A stretch of 34,971 nucleotides of DNA, taken from positions 1 to 34,971 of the forward strand of contig SUXX01000024.1 in the NCBI GenBank assembly GCA_015060735.1, in the 5' to 3' direction. The notes under the pieces are model-generated. The model made no database searches. It worked only from the letters and a program-made list of their open reading frames with translations, and was not told the origin of the DNA. A program made the translations under genes and the position numbers. This document shows positions 17,168 through 26,196 of this stretch, in pieces (position 1 is the first letter of the stretch; each line of letters begins with the position of its first letter). The stretch is from Bacteroides sp. (GTDB lineage: Bacteria; Bacteroidota; Bacteroidia; Bacteroidales; Bacteroidaceae).

Positions 17168-18336
17168 GATTGCTTTTTATAATATAAATAAAGGTGTCCT
17201 GCCGAACATATCAACAAAGACAGGGCCAAAGGTAATATTGTTGTAGGAAACTTTTGCTGTACAAAGGGCATAATGATGATAAAAAGTGTTAAATACACCA
17301 CATTTACCCTATGAAAGCCATCCTTTTTCCCTTTTACACCTTTATATATAAGGAACGGCAAGTAAAGCAAGGGCAAAGGATTGAACAAAAGAATCAACCA
17401 ATTGGAGCCTACCGTAGGATGAACGGAGAAGAAAAACAAGAAGGCAATGATGCAACCTCCAAGTCCTTGTGCTCCAAACAACAGAGCGTCCCACATCCAC
17501 ATCACTTTCTTTTTCCGGATACTCCAACAAGTCACCAACACCGTCACGAGCAACAACATTAGGGCACAAGTCATGGGAGAAAGCCAAGACGCGACGGCAT
17601 CTTTTTTCTTCGCCTTCACAAGTTGAGTTTCCGCCTTCACGAAAGGAACGGTCTCTCCTCCCCGATGAATGTGTGCATCGCGAGCAAAAGCCAACAAATA
17701 AAAAGGAGCAAACATCTGTTTGCGTTCATCAATCGGCTCATCGGCCTCACTGCCCAGGCACAAATCAATTCCAAATTCACTCCAGGCATGCCCGTCCGTG
17801 TATTCATGGATAATATCACGAAAAGTCTTCACTTCTTCGTTAACGGGATAGACCACTTTCCCGGAAAGGCTCTCCTCGACCTTGTCGCGAGCACGCGAAG
17901 TACAGTTATCATAAAAATAATTGTATCGATAAACCCGGTTTTTAGGCCGGTAATTCTCTTCCAACAGACGATACAACCGAAGCTTCTCCTCGGCAGACAA
18001 ATTCAGTTCCTGCTGATAAACGGATGACCCCCTTTGAGCATATTCTTCCTGAAAAAAGATGGTTGGTATCTTGCCCAACTGATAATCCGTCTCTCCCTTG
18101 ACAAACCGCCACACAAAATGAGGAGTCCGGAAACTGAACATCCCGTAATTGTAAACCCAGTCCTCTTTCGTCGAGTAATTCTCGTAACGCAAGGCCGTAT
18201 GCCCGAACAAGGCATAAATCTCCGTTCCGGGAGCACACGTCAACAAGCTGAAACGAATACTATCGGCCGAAGCAGCATGCCCCAACAAATTCCATCCGAC
18301 AAGCCATACGAATAACCAAAGAAACTTCCTCATCAT
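17164..18336 (-). CDS. DUF4105 (Lnb N-terminal-like) membrane protein
   Basis: A 390-residue protein with an N-terminal signal sequence and a periplasmic DUF4105 domain to about residue 230. It carries the paired motifs FGHTALR (H46) and DNCTSR (C145), the presumptive Cys-His pair of this permuted NlpC/P60-like domain. From about residue 255 there are five to six hydrophobic segments, so the C-terminal half is an inner-membrane module. The family is widespread in Bacteroidetes; the bifidobacterial Lnb (lacto-N-biosidase) N-terminal domain is related, but substrate and reaction here are unknown. Its TGA overlaps the ATG of the pseudo-phosphatase, suggesting the two act together in the envelope. 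Confidence 0.88.
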   Translation of the reverse strand: MMRKFLWLFVWLVGWNLLGHAASADSIRFSLLTCAPGTEIYALFGHTALRYENYSTKEDWVYNYGMFSFRTPHFVWRFVKGETDYQLGKIPTIFFQEEYAQRGSSVYQQELNLSAEEKLRLYRLLEENYRPKNRVYRYNYFYDNCTSRARDKVEESLSGKVVYPVNEEVKTFRDIIHEYTDGHAWSEFGIDLCLGSEADEPIDERKQMFAPFYLLAFARDAHIHRGGETVPFVKAETQLVKAKKKDAVASWLSPMTCALMLLLVTVLVTCWSIRKKKVMWMWDALLFGAQGLGGCIIAFLFFFSVHPTVGSNWLILLFNPLPLLYLPFLIYKGVKGKKDGFHRVNVVYLTLFIIIMPFVQQKFPTTILPLALSLLICSAGHLYLYYKKQS

Positions 18337-18361
18337 AAAGACTGATTAATTTAATTTCGTG

Positions 18362-18369
18362 CAAAAGTA
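18362..18369 (-). promoter_or_regulatory. Candidate -7 box for the DUF4105 operon
   Basis: TACTTTTG on the minus strand, 25 bases before the DUF4105 ATG, fits TAnnTTTG. No good -33 box is seen at 19-20 bases. Confidence 0.5.
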
Positions 18370-18434
18370 CACCTAAATTTAATTAACGCATCACAAATAA
18401 TCAAATTTATTACCTTTTCTATGGAAATTTAATG

Positions 18435-18442
18435 TAACTTTG
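18435..18442 (+). promoter_or_regulatory. Candidate -7 box for the coaX cluster
   Basis: TAACTTTG, 23 bases before the GTG start of coaX, fits TAnnTTTG and diverges from the DUF4105 promoter. The -33 region is AT-rich without a clear TTTG. Confidence 0.5.
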
Positions 18443-18465
18443 CATCCGCAAAACCACCAATCACT

Positions 18466-19194
18466 GTGAATTTAATCATTGATATAGGAAACACCGTTGC
18501 CAAGCTAGCCATTTTCGACCAAGGAGAACCGTTGGAAGTAGTCCACTGCTCCAACCAAACACTTGACAGTCTGCCTTTGCTATGTCGGAAATATCCCATC
18601 CAACGGGGAATACTTTCGTCGGTGATTACATTAAGCAGCCTGGTTATGGAAAGATTGGGACAACTGAGTTTCCCCGTCATCCGATTGACGCACGAAACGC
18701 CGGTTCCCATCAAAAATCTGTATAAGACACCAGAAACACTCGGTGCAGACAGGCTGGCTGCCGTCATCGGTGCCAATGCCATCCGCCCGAACCGCGATTT
18801 GCTCATCATCGACGCAGGCACCTGCATCACGTTTGACTTCATAGACAAACACGGGCAATATCACGGTGGAAACATCTCTCCGGGAATGGAGATGCGTTTG
18901 AAAGCCCTTCATGCTTTCACCGCCAAATTGCCGGAAGTAACTGCCGATGGTGAAACACCGGCATACGGTGACTCAACCGAAACGGCCATCCGTGCGGGAG
19001 TTTATCACGGCATAGCTTTTGAAATTGAGGGGTATATCCGCCAACTTCAGAAAAATTATCCGCAACTTTTGGTTTTTTTAACGGGAGGAGACCGATTTTC
19101 TTTTGATACAAACTTAAAAAGTAGCATCTTTGCAGATAGTTTTTTAGTATTGAAAGGTTTGAACAGAATTTTAGCGTATAATGATAAGATATAA
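18466..19194 (+). CDS. coaX: Type III pantothenate kinase
   Basis: A 242-residue CoaX, which phosphorylates pantothenate with ATP in the first step of coenzyme A synthesis and, unlike CoaA, is not feedback-inhibited. The N-terminal phosphate-binding motif is IIDIGNT (D6, G8, N9), followed by [14 protein letters not shown] and the second ASKHA-fold motif [28 protein letters not shown] and [12 protein letters not shown] complete the family pattern. The start is GTG; it fits the short predicted leader and begins the conserved core immediately. The next gene starts 14 bases before the coaX stop in another frame, so the two are translationally coupled. Confidence 0.95.
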   Translation: MNLIIDIGNTVAKLAIFDQGEPLEVVHCSNQTLDSLPLLCRKYPIQRGILSSVITLSSLVMERLGQLSFPVIRLTHETPVPIKNLYKTPETLGADRLAAVIGANAIRPNRDLLIIDAGTCITFDFIDKHGQYHGGNISPGMEMRLKALHAFTAKLPEVTADGETPAYGDSTETAIRAGVYHGIAFEIEGYIRQLQKNYPQLLVFLTGGDRFSFDTNLKSSIFADSFLVLKGLNRILAYNDKI

Positions 19195-20455
19195 AAGACT
19201 CATCAGTACCTGTTTTTTTCTGCTTTGGGCAATGATTGTTCTTGCACAAAGCGGAACAAACTCGCCCTATACCCGCTATGGCTTCGGGCATTTGTCTGAC
19301 CAAAGCTTTGGCAACAGTAAAGCTATGGGGGGAATCTCGTATGGTTTGAGAAACGGATTCCAAATCAACGCTTCCAACCCGGCATCTTATACTGCCGTAG
19401 ACTCCTTGACTTTCTTGTTTGACGCGGGACTCTCTTTGCAGAACGCCAACTTCAAAGAAGGGGCAGTAAAGACCAACGCCAAGAACTCCACCGTAGACTA
19501 TATCGCCATGCAGTTCCGTCTGTTTAAGCGAGGAGCTTTCACGGCCGGGTTCTTACCTTATTCTATAGTAGGATATAGCATCGGACAAACCAACACCATC
19601 GGTTCGGATGCTTATGGCAACCCGATTAAGGCCAGCGATACCTACGTAGGAGACGGTGGCTTGCAACAAGTATTTGCCGGTTTTGGGTATAAGGTGTTCG
19701 ACAACTTGTCTTTAGGGCTGAACTTCTCCTATCTGTATGGCGACATCACCCACTCCATTGCTACAACTTTCAACAATAGCAATGCCTTCAGCAGTACACG
19801 CACCGACAAAATCTCAGTTAGCGATTATAAGTTGGACTTCGGTGTGCAATACACACAAGACTTGGGCGAAAAGCATGCCGTAAACTTGGGAGCCGTCTAT
19901 TCATTGGGACACAACATGCATAGCACAGGCTATAAATATGTTGAAACATATTCAGACCAGAACTCCACCATCCAATCGCAAACGGTGGATGTCATCGAAA
20001 ATGCTTTCAGCCTTCCCCACACCTTTGGAGTCGGTGCAACATACGTGTACGACAAACGCCTGACCGTAGGCTTGGATTATACCATGCAAAAATGGGCAGA
20101 CACTAAGTTCTTCAATAACGAAGGTTCCTTCAACGACCGTTCTAAAATATCGTTTGGAGCAGAGTTCGTGCCCAATCCGACCAGTCGTGGTTACTTGAGC
20201 CGTATCCAATACCGTGCCGGTGCTTATTACTCCGACCCATATATTAAGGTAAATGGGAACGACGGTGCCCGGGAATATGGAGCAAGCTTCGGTTTCGGTT
20301 TCCCGATCTTCAGAAACAAATCCATCCTGAACATCTCCGGCCAATATATTAAGGTAAGCCCGAAGGTAAAAGGTATGTTGGAAGAAAATTACATGAGAGT
20401 CAACATTGGCTTGACTTTCAACGAACGCTGGTTCATGAAGTGGAAAGTAGAATAA
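19181..20455 (+). CDS. Outer-membrane beta-barrel protein (FadL/OmpP1-like)
   Basis: A 424-residue protein with a signal peptide ([12 protein letters not shown]). The mature N-terminus, [25 protein letters not shown], then [21 protein letters not shown], is typical of FadL-like barrels of Bacteroidetes. The rest consists of amphipathic strands such as [22 protein letters not shown] and [12 protein letters not shown], and it ends in a basic WFMKWKVE. FadL proteins pass hydrophobic compounds through the outer membrane, but the substrate here cannot be told. The gene begins inside the end of coaX and precedes a periplasmic TPR protein. Confidence 0.8.
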   Translation: MIRYKRLISTCFFLLWAMIVLAQSGTNSPYTRYGFGHLSDQSFGNSKAMGGISYGLRNGFQINASNPASYTAVDSLTFLFDAGLSLQNANFKEGAVKTNAKNSTVDYIAMQFRLFKRGAFTAGFLPYSIVGYSIGQTNTIGSDAYGNPIKASDTYVGDGGLQQVFAGFGYKVFDNLSLGLNFSYLYGDITHSIATTFNNSNAFSSTRTDKISVSDYKLDFGVQYTQDLGEKHAVNLGAVYSLGHNMHSTGYKYVETYSDQNSTIQSQTVDVIENAFSLPHTFGVGATYVYDKRLTVGLDYTMQKWADTKFFNNEGSFNDRSKISFGAEFVPNPTSRGYLSRIQYRAGAYYSDPYIKVNGNDGAREYGASFGFGFPIFRNKSILNISGQYIKVSPKVKGMLEENYMRVNIGLTFNERWFMKWKVE

Positions 20456-20478
20456 TAACAATAAACTATAAATTCGAT

Positions 20479-21837
20479 ATGATGAAAATGAAGATGTTAA
20501 CAACGCTGTTCGCCCTTTCATTAAGCGTAACAGCAGTTTTCGCCCAAAAGGGAGTAGAAGACGGATCAAGATTCGGTCATGGTCAAGACAGTTTGAACTG
20601 CTTGAAGAACATCAGTATTTATACTGAGTATGTAAAGACAAACAACTTCAAGGATGCTTATGGTCCTTGGAAGGCTGTGTTCACAGAAGCTCCTTGGGCT
20701 CAGGTAGGTACTTACACCAACGGTGCCAGAATTCTTCGTGCCCTCTTTGCTGCAGAAAAAGACCCAGCTAAGCAAAAGGCATACTTCGATGAATTGATGA
20801 AGGTATACGACCAACGCTTCCAATACTTGGATAAGTTGAACACTTTGGTTAAGAAGCCTGCCAGCAAGGCCGACATCATGGGTGACAAGGCTCACGACTA
20901 CTTCACTATGGGCGGTAGCGACATCAACTTGGCATACGAAATGTTTGCTGAAGCCGTTAACGGCGAAAAGAGCAAATTGCCATACTATGTCTTGATGGAA
21001 TTTGTGGATGTATCTCAACGCAAGGTGAAGGCTGACGAATCTCACAAGGAACAATTCGTTCAGGACTATATTGCTGCATCTGGTTATGCTAACGAAGCAT
21101 ACAACGCTGCAACCAAGGAAAGTGCCAAGAAGAACTACAAGACAGCTAAGGACAACATCGACGCTCACTTCATCAACAGTGGTATCGCTACTTGCGACAA
21201 CCTCCAAGCTATCTACGCTCCGAAAGTGGAAGCTAACAAGACTAACTTGGAATACCTGAAGCAAGTAATGAAGGTGATGAAGATGTTGGGCTGTACAGAA
21301 GCTGAAGCTTACTTCGCTGCATCTGAATTGGCACACGCTATCGAACCGACTGCTGAAACTGCTATCGGTTGTGGTTACATGTACTACAAGAAAGGTGACT
21401 TCGACAAGTGTATCTCTTACTTCGACAACGCTATCGAATTGGAACAAGACCCAATCCAGAAGGCTGACTATTGCTACTCTGCAGCTGCTGTATTATTTGC
21501 AGACAAGCAGTTGAGCAAGGCTAAGCAATATGCTCGCAAGTCTATCGAATTGAACGGTGCCAGCGGTAAGCCTTACATCTTGATCGCCCAGATGTATGCA
21601 TCAAGTCCGAAGTGGAGCGACGAAGCTGCTTTGAACAAGTGTACTTTCTTCGCAGTAATCGATAAGTTGCAAAAGGCTAAGAGCGTAGACGAAAGCGTAA
21701 CTGAACAAGCCAACGAATTGATCAGAACATACTCTGGCTACACTCCGAAGGACGAAGACTTGTTCTTCATCGGTTTGAAGAAGGGTGATGCTGTAACTAT
21801 CGGTGGATGGATTGGTGAAACCACTACTATCAGATAA
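20479..21837 (+). CDS. Periplasmic TPR protein of the envelope cluster
   Basis: A 452-residue exported protein; the start at 20479 (MMKMKMLTTLF) gives a clean signal peptide ending VFAQ, whereas an upstream in-frame ATG at 20440 would overlap the preceding gene. The body is helical with TPR-like repeats, clearest at ETAIGCGYMYYKKGDFDKCI, DYCYSAAAVLFADKQLSKAKQYA and the preceding units. It is conserved in Bacteroidales but has no assigned function. Codon choice is strongly biased (AAG for Lys, GAA for Glu, GCT for Ala), much more than in lptC downstream, implying high expression. A hairpin with a T-rich tail 46 bases past its stop could account for a difference in level from lptC. Confidence 0.82.
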   Translation: MMKMKMLTTLFALSLSVTAVFAQKGVEDGSRFGHGQDSLNCLKNISIYTEYVKTNNFKDAYGPWKAVFTEAPWAQVGTYTNGARILRALFAAEKDPAKQKAYFDELMKVYDQRFQYLDKLNTLVKKPASKADIMGDKAHDYFTMGGSDINLAYEMFAEAVNGEKSKLPYYVLMEFVDVSQRKVKADESHKEQFVQDYIAASGYANEAYNAATKESAKKNYKTAKDNIDAHFINSGIATCDNLQAIYAPKVEANKTNLEYLKQVMKVMKMLGCTEAEAYFAASELAHAIEPTAETAIGCGYMYYKKGDFDKCISYFDNAIELEQDPIQKADYCYSAAAVLFADKQLSKAKQYARKSIELNGASGKPYILIAQMYASSPKWSDEAALNKCTFFAVIDKLQKAKSVDESVTEQANELIRTYSGYTPKDEDLFFIGLKKGDAVTIGGWIGETTTIR

Positions 21838-21841
21838 GAAA

Positions 21842-22492
21842 ATGTCAGCCATCGAAAAGAGAAAGACATATTTATCCTTTATAAACATAACAGCTGCATT
21901 CCTTGCAGCTGTTATGTTTGTTTTATTTCCCGCCTGCTCAGGGAAGAACAAAAATTTGGCCGATGCCGTTTCTGAAAACGACACCCTCCCCAGCATGACA
22001 TCCCGGGGAGTTACCACTTTGATTTCCGATTCAGGCATCACCCGCTACAAAATCATTGCCGAAGAATGGATTATCTTCGATAAGAAAAAACCACCTTATT
22101 GGGCGTTTGAACAAGGAGTCTATCTGGAGAAGTTCGACAGTTTGTTTCATATCGACGCCAGCATCCAAGCAGATACAGCCTACTACTACGAGGAAAAGAA
22201 ATTATGGGAACTTAAAGGAAATGTAAAGATTCTCAGCCAAAAAGGCGATAAGTTTGACACACAACAACTTTTTTGGAACGAAAAAGAGCGAAAAATCTAT
22301 TCCGACAAGTTCATCCAAATAGAACAAGAAGACAAAGTCATTACCGGATATGGATTCGAATCAAACCAAGAACTGACCGAATACCAAATCTTCAATAACA
22401 CGGGTATTTTTACAATTGAAGACCGGAACCCTGCCCCGCAGCAACCGGACAGTCTTCAGAACGATAGCATAAAGATAGACAGCAAACAATAA
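21842..22492 (+). CDS. lptC: LPS export ABC transporter periplasmic protein LptC
   Basis: A 216-residue LptC, the bitopic protein that passes lipopolysaccharide from LptBFG to the LptA bridge. The N-terminal hydrophobic segment (residues about 13-30, with FPACSG) may act as a membrane anchor or, unusually, as a lipobox. TSRGVTTLISDSGITRYKI followed by WAFEQGVYLEKFDS is the family signature, and the beta-jellyroll repeats (DTAYYYEEKKLWELKGNVKI, DTQQLFWNEKERKIYSDKFI) are clear. The polar tail after residue 200 is low-complexity. It starts 4 bases after the TPR gene and ends 8 bases before the CNNM gene. A hairpin lies inside the signal-sequence codons. Confidence 0.92.
   Translation: MSAIEKRKTYLSFINITAAFLAAVMFVLFPACSGKNKNLADAVSENDTLPSMTSRGVTTLISDSGITRYKIIAEEWIIFDKKKPPYWAFEQGVYLEKFDSLFHIDASIQADTAYYYEEKKLWELKGNVKILSQKGDKFDTQQLFWNEKERKIYSDKFIQIEQEDKVITGYGFESNQELTEYQIFNNTGIFTIEDRNPAPQQPDSLQNDSIKIDSKQ
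21883..21928 (+). terminator. Intragenic hairpin with T-rich tail inside the start of lptC
   Basis: AAACATAACAGCTGC (21883-21897) is perfectly complementary to 21905-21919 around a 7-base loop, and GTTTTATTT follows at 21920-21928. It has the form of an intrinsic terminator for the TPR gene but lies 41 bases inside lptC. It could reduce transcription of lptC and the CNNM gene relative to the TPR gene, with translating ribosomes relieving it. Confidence 0.5.
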
Positions 22493-22500
22493 CCGGACAT

Positions 22501-23760
22501 ATGGGTATTCTGATACAAATTCTTATCACAATGGCTTTTTCAGCCTACTTCTCGGGCATGGAAATTGCATTTGTCTCTTCCAACAAACTCCGTTTCGAAA
22601 TGGACCGTAACGAGCAAAGCATCACGTCTCGCATTCTGTCCATCTTCTATCACAACCCGAACAATTTCATCTCGACCATGCTGGTTGGGAACAACATAGC
22701 CTTGGTCATCTATGGTATCTTGATGGCCGAACTTATCGAAAAACAACTTTTGGCCGATTACATCAGCAACGAATTCCTGTTGGTACTGATTCAGACCATC
22801 ATATCGACTCTCATTATCCTTGTAACCGGTGAATTCATGCCAAAAACATTGTTCAAAATTAATCCGAACTTTACGTTAAGCCTTCTTGCCATCCCCACTT
22901 TTATTTGCTATGTCGTGCTCTACCCTATCAGTAAGTTCGCTTCCGGCGTTTCCAATCTCTTGCTCCGACTGACCGGCACGAAAGTCAACAAAGAAGCCAA
23001 CGACAAAGCCTTCACCAAAGTTGACCTGGATTATTTTATACAAAGCAGCATACAAGATACAGAAAACGAAGAAGAAATAAACACCGAGGTGAAGATATTC
23101 CAGAACGTACTCGATTTTTCCAGCATCAAGGTACGCGACTGCATGATTCCCCGCACCGAAATCATTGCCATCGAAGACGATGCTTCCATCGAAGAACTCA
23201 AAGCATTGTTCATCGAAAGCGGCATCAGTAAAATCCTTGTTTATAAGGACAATATCGACAACATTGTAGGCTACATCCACTCCTCGGAAATGTTCCATGA
23301 ACCGAACGACTGGCGTGACTGCATCCGCCAGCTTCCCATCGTGCCCGAAACGATGAATGCCAACAAACTGATGAAACTATTCATGCAACAGAAAAGATCA
23401 TTGGCCGTTGTGGTAGACGAATTCGGAGGAACTTCAGGTATTGTAGCCTTGGAAGATCTTGTAGAAGAAATCTTTGGTGAAATCGAGGATGAACACGACA
23501 CCACTTCGTATGTAGCAAAGTCCCTCGGCAATGGCGAGTACATCTTATCCGGTCGTCTGGACATTGAAAAGGCCAACGAACTATTCCCGCTCAACCTGCC
23601 GGAAAGCGACGAATACCAAACCATCGGTGGGCTGATTCTACACGAATACCAAAGTTTCCCGAAAGCCCACGAAATCATCACGTTGGATAAGTTTCAGTTC
23701 CGAATTATCAAGGTTACATCCACTAAAATAGAGCTTGTGAAGCTGAAAGTGAATGAATAA
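22501..23760 (+). CDS. CNNM/CorC family transporter (DUF21-CBS-CorC)
   Basis: A 419-residue inner-membrane protein. Residues 1-160 form the DUF21/CNNM membrane domain with an N-terminal segment containing SAYFSGMEIAFVS, the conserved GNNIALVIYG, and GEFMPKTLF. Two CBS domains follow (about 205-325: DCMIPRTEIIAIEDD, LAVVVDEFGGTSGIVALEDLVEEIFGE), then a CorC_HlyC domain (about 335-419). CNNM proteins move Mg2+ or related ions under nucleotide control; Bacteroidetes homologues include gliding protein GldE, so a role in envelope protein assembly is an alternative. It follows lptC by 8 bases. Confidence 0.9.
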   Translation: MGILIQILITMAFSAYFSGMEIAFVSSNKLRFEMDRNEQSITSRILSIFYHNPNNFISTMLVGNNIALVIYGILMAELIEKQLLADYISNEFLLVLIQTIISTLIILVTGEFMPKTLFKINPNFTLSLLAIPTFICYVVLYPISKFASGVSNLLLRLTGTKVNKEANDKAFTKVDLDYFIQSSIQDTENEEEINTEVKIFQNVLDFSSIKVRDCMIPRTEIIAIEDDASIEELKALFIESGISKILVYKDNIDNIVGYIHSSEMFHEPNDWRDCIRQLPIVPETMNANKLMKLFMQQKRSLAVVVDEFGGTSGIVALEDLVEEIFGEIEDEHDTTSYVAKSLGNGEYILSGRLDIEKANELFPLNLPESDEYQTIGGLILHEYQSFPKAHEIITLDKFQFRIIKVTSTKIELVKLKVNE

Positions 23761-23804
23761 GCGTTTTTTTTTGAAATAAAATAGATTATAAACCGCATTT
23801 TTTG

Positions 23805-23812
23805 TATCTTCG
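23805..23812 (+). promoter_or_regulatory. Weak -7 box for the PpiD-like gene
   Basis: TATCTTCG differs from TAnnTTTG at one base and lies 51 bases before the ATG at 23864. No -33 box is seen at a suitable distance. Confidence 0.3.
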
Positions 23813-23863
23813 TGCCCTAAAATGCGAAAGATAGAAAACAATAAACAAAAAATAGTAAAATAA

Positions 23864-26002
23864 ATGGCAACATTACAAAAAATCAGAAGCAAAGGACCCC
23901 TGTTGGTCATTGTTATCGGTCTTGCCCTTTTTGCATTTATTGCAGGTGACGCCTGGAAAGCAATCCAGCCGCATCAAGGCCGTCAGGATGTAGGTGAAAT
24001 CTTAGGAGAAACACTTACAGCCCAAGATTATCAGACGTTGGTGGACGAATACACCGAAGTAATCAAGTTAACACAAGGTGCATCGGCTTTGAACGACGAC
24101 CAACTCACCATGGTGAAGGACCAAGTATGGCAATCATACGTAAACAACAAGTTGATTGAAGCTGAAGCTGAAAAGTTGGGTTTGAAAGTCAGCGATGCTG
24201 AAATTCAAGACATCATCGAACAAGGCGTTCACCCGTTGTTGATGCAGACTCCGTTCCGCAATCCTCAGACTGGTGCTTTCGACAAGGATATGTTGAAGCA
24301 ATTCTTGGTGGAATATGCTAACTTGAGCTCTACTTCCAGCCAACTTCCTGCACAATACGTAGAATATTATCAGCAGATGGGTAACTTCTGGAACTTCATC
24401 GAACGTACATTGAAGCAGTCTTTGTTGGCCGAAAAATATCAAGGTTTGATTGCCAAGTCGTTGATTTCTAATCCGGTTTCTGCAGAAGATGCTTTCGCTG
24501 CACGCACTCAACAGACAGACGTTTTGTTGGCTGCCGTTCCTTATTCGGCTATCAACGACTCAACTGTTAAGGTGACAAGCGATGAAATCAAGGCTTTGTA
24601 CAACGAAAAGAAGGAAATGTACAAGCAACTGATTGAAACCCGTAACATCAAGTACATCGACGTATTGGTTACTCCATCTGAACAAGACCGTGCCGATGTA
24701 TTGAACGAAGTGACTGAATACGCCAACCAATTGGCCACAGCTACTGAATTGGCAGCTTTCATCCGCACTTCAGGTTCAACAGTTCCTTTTACTGAAGTAG
24801 CTATCAATAAAGAAGTATATCCTAGCGACATCGCAAGCCGCATCGACTCTGTGAAGATGGGCGAAGTATATGGCCCTTATTACAATCAGGCTGACGACTC
24901 TTACAACGCCATGAAGGTATTGGCTAAGGAAGCTATCGCCGACTCTATTCAATATCGTCAGATTCAGGTTTATGCAGAAACTGCTGAAAAGACCAAGACA
25001 TTGGCCGACAGTATCTACACTGCATTGAGGGGCGGTGCTAACTTCGAAGAAGTAGCCAAGGTATACGGTCAGACAGGCGAAAGCGTATGGATGACTGCAC
25101 GTAACTATGAAGGTGCAACTTTGGATGCAGACAACGCCAAGTACATCAAGGCTTTGATTAACGGCAAGAAGAATGAAATGACTAACCTCGAATTGGGTCA
25201 GGCAAACATCATCCTCGAAGTATTGGATAAGAAAGCTGTTAAAGATAAATATCAGATTGCCGTTATCAAGCGTCCGGTTGAATTCAGCAAGGAAACTTAT
25301 AACAAGGCATACAATGACTTCAGCCAGTTCGTAGCTCAGAACACTACTTTGGAAAAGTTGGTTGAAAATGCAGAAGAAAGCGGTTACCGTTTGTTGGAAC
25401 GTGCCGACTTCCGCAACAACGAACACTATGTAGGTGGCGTGAAGAACACTCGCGAAGCATTGAAGTGGGTATTCGAAGCTAGCGAAGGCGAAGTTTCTCC
25501 TTTGTACGAATGTGGTGAAAACGATCACATGATGGTAGTAGCTTTGGAAAAGATTAACCCTGCAGGTTACCGCAACATCAACACTGTAGCCGACCTGTTG
25601 AGAATGGAAATCGCAATGGATAAAAAGGCCGAACAAATCATGACACAAATGAAGGATGTTACCAGCTTCGACCAAGCTAAGAACATTGCTAACGTGGTAA
25701 CAGACACTGTGAAGCATATCACATTCTCTGCTCCGGTATTTGCAAGCATCACCAGTGCCAGCGAACCTATCTTGGGTGCCATCGCCAGCAAGACTGAAGT
25801 AAACAAGGTTAGTGCTCCTATCAAGGGTAACTCAGCCGTTTACGTATTGCAACCTATCAACAAGGAAAAGACTGCTGATGAATTCGATGCCAAGGAAGAA
25901 CAAACAACTTTGAACGTCTTGGCCGGCCGCTATGCTAGCAGCTTCATCAACGACTTGTACGAAAGAGCCAACGTAAAAGACAACCGCTACTTGTACTTCT
26001 AA
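23864..26002 (+). CDS. Membrane-anchored peptidylprolyl isomerase (PpiD/SurA-N type)
   Basis: A 712-residue periplasmic folding factor with one N-terminal transmembrane anchor (PLLVIVIGLALFAFIAG). It is followed by a SurA_N-type chaperone region (LTAQDYQTLVDEYTEV, WQSYVNNKLIEAEAEKLGLKVSDAEI). A degenerate PPIC/parvulin domain is centred on residues about 360-460 (YRQIQVYAETAEKTKTLADS, RGGANFEEVAKVYGQTGES), and a further helical C-terminal part ends VKDNRYLYF. The parvulin core is divergent, so chaperone activity may matter more than isomerisation. Its position after LptC and a CNNM gene fits outer-membrane biogenesis. Biased codon use suggests good expression. Confidence 0.9.
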   Translation: MATLQKIRSKGPLLVIVIGLALFAFIAGDAWKAIQPHQGRQDVGEILGETLTAQDYQTLVDEYTEVIKLTQGASALNDDQLTMVKDQVWQSYVNNKLIEAEAEKLGLKVSDAEIQDIIEQGVHPLLMQTPFRNPQTGAFDKDMLKQFLVEYANLSSTSSQLPAQYVEYYQQMGNFWNFIERTLKQSLLAEKYQGLIAKSLISNPVSAEDAFAARTQQTDVLLAAVPYSAINDSTVKVTSDEIKALYNEKKEMYKQLIETRNIKYIDVLVTPSEQDRADVLNEVTEYANQLATATELAAFIRTSGSTVPFTEVAINKEVYPSDIASRIDSVKMGEVYGPYYNQADDSYNAMKVLAKEAIADSIQYRQIQVYAETAEKTKTLADSIYTALRGGANFEEVAKVYGQTGESVWMTARNYEGATLDADNAKYIKALINGKKNEMTNLELGQANIILEVLDKKAVKDKYQIAVIKRPVEFSKETYNKAYNDFSQFVAQNTTLEKLVENAEESGYRLLERADFRNNEHYVGGVKNTREALKWVFEASEGEVSPLYECGENDHMMVVALEKINPAGYRNINTVADLLRMEIAMDKKAEQIMTQMKDVTSFDQAKNIANVVTDTVKHITFSAPVFASITSASEPILGAIASKTEVNKVSAPIKGNSAVYVLQPINKEKTADEFDAKEEQTTLNVLAGRYASSFINDLYERANVKDNRYLYF

Positions 26003-26031
26003 GAAAACAATAAAACTTCTTTTTCATATAA

Positions 26032-26078
26032 AAGAACGAGGCTGTTACCATACATGGTGCAGCCTCGTTCTTCTTTTT
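26032..26078 (+). terminator. Terminator of the PpiD-like gene
   Basis: AAGAACGAGGCTG (26032-26044) pairs perfectly with CAGCCTCGTTCTT (26060-26072). The loop contains ACCAT/ATGGT, which can extend the stem, and a T-rich tail (CTTTTT) follows. The remaining bases to 26196 are AT-rich and hold nothing else I can support. Confidence 0.9.
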
Positions 26079-26196
26079 ATCCTTTCCCTTTTCAATTATC
26101 TTCTGCCTCTTGGTATTTTTCCCAAAAATAATTTCAATACTAACGATATTTATTTAGTTTGCTAAAATAAATTATGCTGAAGGCTTAAAGGAGTTT

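Noticed and set aside
20566-21447. A 293-codon frame antisense to the TPR gene, and one at 24776-25717 antisense to the PpiD-like gene
   Set aside because: Both sense genes are highly codon-biased, which leaves the opposite strand open; the translations have no recognisable features.
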